A stretch of DNA of 64,000 nucleotides from Paenibacillus aceti (GTDB lineage Bacteria > Bacillota > Bacilli > Paenibacillales > Paenibacillaceae): NCBI RefSeq assembly GCF_003614185.1, contig NZ_KZ987724.1, positions 4,552,608 through 4,616,607 on the forward strand, in the 5' to 3' direction. Position 1 is the stretch's first letter. Every line of letters begins with the position of its first letter. Below are positions 62,883 to 64,000 of the stretch, in pieces. The position numbers and the translations under genes are program-made. Under the pieces are notes generated by a model. The model saw only the letters and a list, made by a program, of their open reading frames with translations, was not told where the DNA came from and did not search any database.

Positions 62883-64000
62883 TCACAGAATCGATGAATA
62901 ATCCCCTGTCGAAAATCTAGCATGGACCTTCTCCAATTCTTGTATTACCTTTAGCGACTCTTCGTAAGCTCCGAGCTCCTTTAGTAAGTTAATGTCCTTA
63001 ATTTTATAAACTTGAACTGAACAATTCTCATTATATTCAGTGCATATATCTTTGTTTTCCTTCAGTTCCTTAAGTCTTTTTTTGCTTATTCGTTTAGGAT
63101 ATGGAGCCCAATCTTTAGTAATATCTAAATGCTCAAACATTGATAGTTCATCAGAAATAGAAGCAATTGAAGAATCGGGGGCTCCAGAATTCCCATAAAA
63201 AAATTGATATTTACAGAGGGAAAGATAATTTATTACTTTGTTTTCTTCATTTTCATAGCCAAGTCGATCAAGGTAATCTTCAATTTTAGGACCAACATAG
63301 AATCGATTAAATTGAAAGGGGTCTAATTCTTCATACATTCTGTACAGTCTGCCCTCCCAATCATAATTTTTAAAATAGTAGGTTCCATAGTCAGTATAAT
63401 AGATACTACTCTCGCTTCCCTTATCGCTATTAATAAAGCGTTTTAATTTGTCAAAGTTATTGCCCCACACTTCATTCCAAGATTGTCGAAGGGATTCTTC
63501 GGAACCTTCATCGTTTCTGAACTCTATACTTGTTACAAAGGCATAACAGAACGTGTAAATAGGAATATGAAGAAAACGAACCCATTGTGTGTCTTGAAGG
63601 ATCAGATTATCAAAGACAACTTCACAAAGGGCAGGATCGTTTTTCAGATAGTGATTATATATGTCACTCGATAAAAGCTCTGATGCACGTATCACGGGTT
63701 CTTCTCGATACATGAATAACTGATAGGTTTCAGCACAGAAGCCGACAAGGCTAGTATGTTTCAAATTTCTGTTTTGTTGAAATATATGTTGAATTAAAAT
63801 CATGCATAGACTACTTTCCTGTTTGGGGAGCTGTTCAAGATCTTGTAATGCTGTAAGAAGCAATGTAATTGACTCTTGAGTTTGTAAATAGTCATGAACA
63901 TAATGTGAGTGATTGTTTGTTAACGTTTCCTTTAACTCTTTTTTTAGATGAGTAGGAAGATTAGACCTAGTTATGAATTTTAAGATTTGCTCATCATCGA
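62883..64000 (-). CDS. Unknown protein, 5' end outside window
   Basis: The frame stays open from 62883 to the right edge; beyond the first candidate start (TTG 63863) it reads DDEQILKFITRSNLPTHLKK and onward without a stop. The true start is therefore past 64000 and at least 372 residues exist. Helix-rich with many aromatic residues: NEVWGNNFDKLKRFI, FKNYDWEGRLYRMYEELDPF and RISKKRLKELKENKDI, with a final helical pair GAYEESLKVIQELEKVHARF. No membrane segment, signal or catalytic motif noted. Its place beside a restriction system may hint at defence, but the family is not recognised. Confidence 0.7.
   Translation of the reverse strand, partial: DDEQILKFITRSNLPTHLKKELKETLTNNHSHYVHDYLQTQESITLLLTALQDLEQLPKQESSLCMILIQHIFQQNRNLKHTSLVGFCAETYQLFMYREEPVIRASELLSSDIYNHYLKNDPALCEVVFDNLILQDTQWVRFLHIPIYTFCYAFVTSIEFRNDEGSEESLRQSWNEVWGNNFDKLKRFINSDKGSESSIYYTDYGTYYFKNYDWEGRLYRMYEELDPFQFNRFYVGPKIEDYLDRLGYENEENKVINYLSLCKYQFFYGNSGAPDSSIASISDELSMFEHLDITKDWAPYPKRISKKRLKELKENKDICTEYNENCSVQVYKIKDINLLKELGAYEESLKVIQELEKVHARFSTGDYSSIL

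Overview
The window looks like chromosomal DNA of a Bacillota species, most likely Paenibacillaceae. This is inferred from strong AAGGAGG-type ribosome binding sites, a TTGACA/TATAAT promoter carrying a PerR-type box, KtrB, YitT and DUF2785 family genes, and IS1380/IS4 elements. It mixes well-kept metabolic operons (about 5.9-8.3, 17.2-42.2 and 47.2-48.0 kb) with AT-rich accessory stretches rich in toxins, lipoproteins, transposon remains and pseudogenes (0-5.8, 9.2-17.0, 43.3-46.8 and 51.3-64.0 kb). No rRNA, functional tRNA or CRISPR array was seen.

0-5.8 kb: a large CARDB-like protein open at the left edge, then a polymorphic-toxin-like protein (peptidoglycan-binding-like segment, pretoxin region, C-terminal HNH nuclease) with its SUKH immunity protein. 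5.9-8.3 kb: the carboxy(nor)spermidine dehydrogenase/decarboxylase pair for polyamines on the minus strand, preceded by a terminator-like leader hairpin. 9.2-16.9 kb: three defective IS1380-type elements. Two are near-identical direct copies that bracket an integrase pseudogene and a second HNH nuclease/SUKH immunity pair.

17.2-31.4 kb: an erythromycin-esterase-like protein, an OmpR/HK two-component system, a cupin, and a complete 2-aminoethylphosphonate system (ABC importer with a fused two-domain permease, PhnW, PhnX) divergent from a DeoR regulator. A lipoprotein and the AhpC-AhpF peroxidase pair under a predicted PerR box follow. 32.0-40.4 kb: a LacI regulator divergent from a sugar operon (binding protein, two permeases, GH4 glycosidase, PfkB kinase, secreted beta-helix protein). 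40.8-42.3 kb: KtrB-type potassium transporter and a WYL regulator.

43.3-46.6 kb holds successive broken genes (DUF2785, CDF zinc transporter, SWIM-type protein, XRE regulator). 47.2-50.8 kb: YitT, an orphan PemK/MazF-like protein, and a WYL regulator divergent from a VOC/PhnB-like gene; a decayed partial copy of that last pair lies at 52 kb. 51.3-56.1 kb: small secreted or lipid-anchored proteins and IS1182/IS1380 relics. 56.7-61.2 kb: a two-gene McrBC-like (AAA+ McrB / DUF2357-PD-(D/E)xK) restriction system, followed by an intact IS4 element with target duplication and an unknown gene running off the right edge.

The most unusual signal is a set of six intergenic elements of about 185-190 bp (5741, 21563, 31610, 31839, 40457, 46587). 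They fall into several sequence classes, yet each is built of four modules whose starts are spaced about 50, 60 and 50 bp. Five of the six lie between convergent genes.
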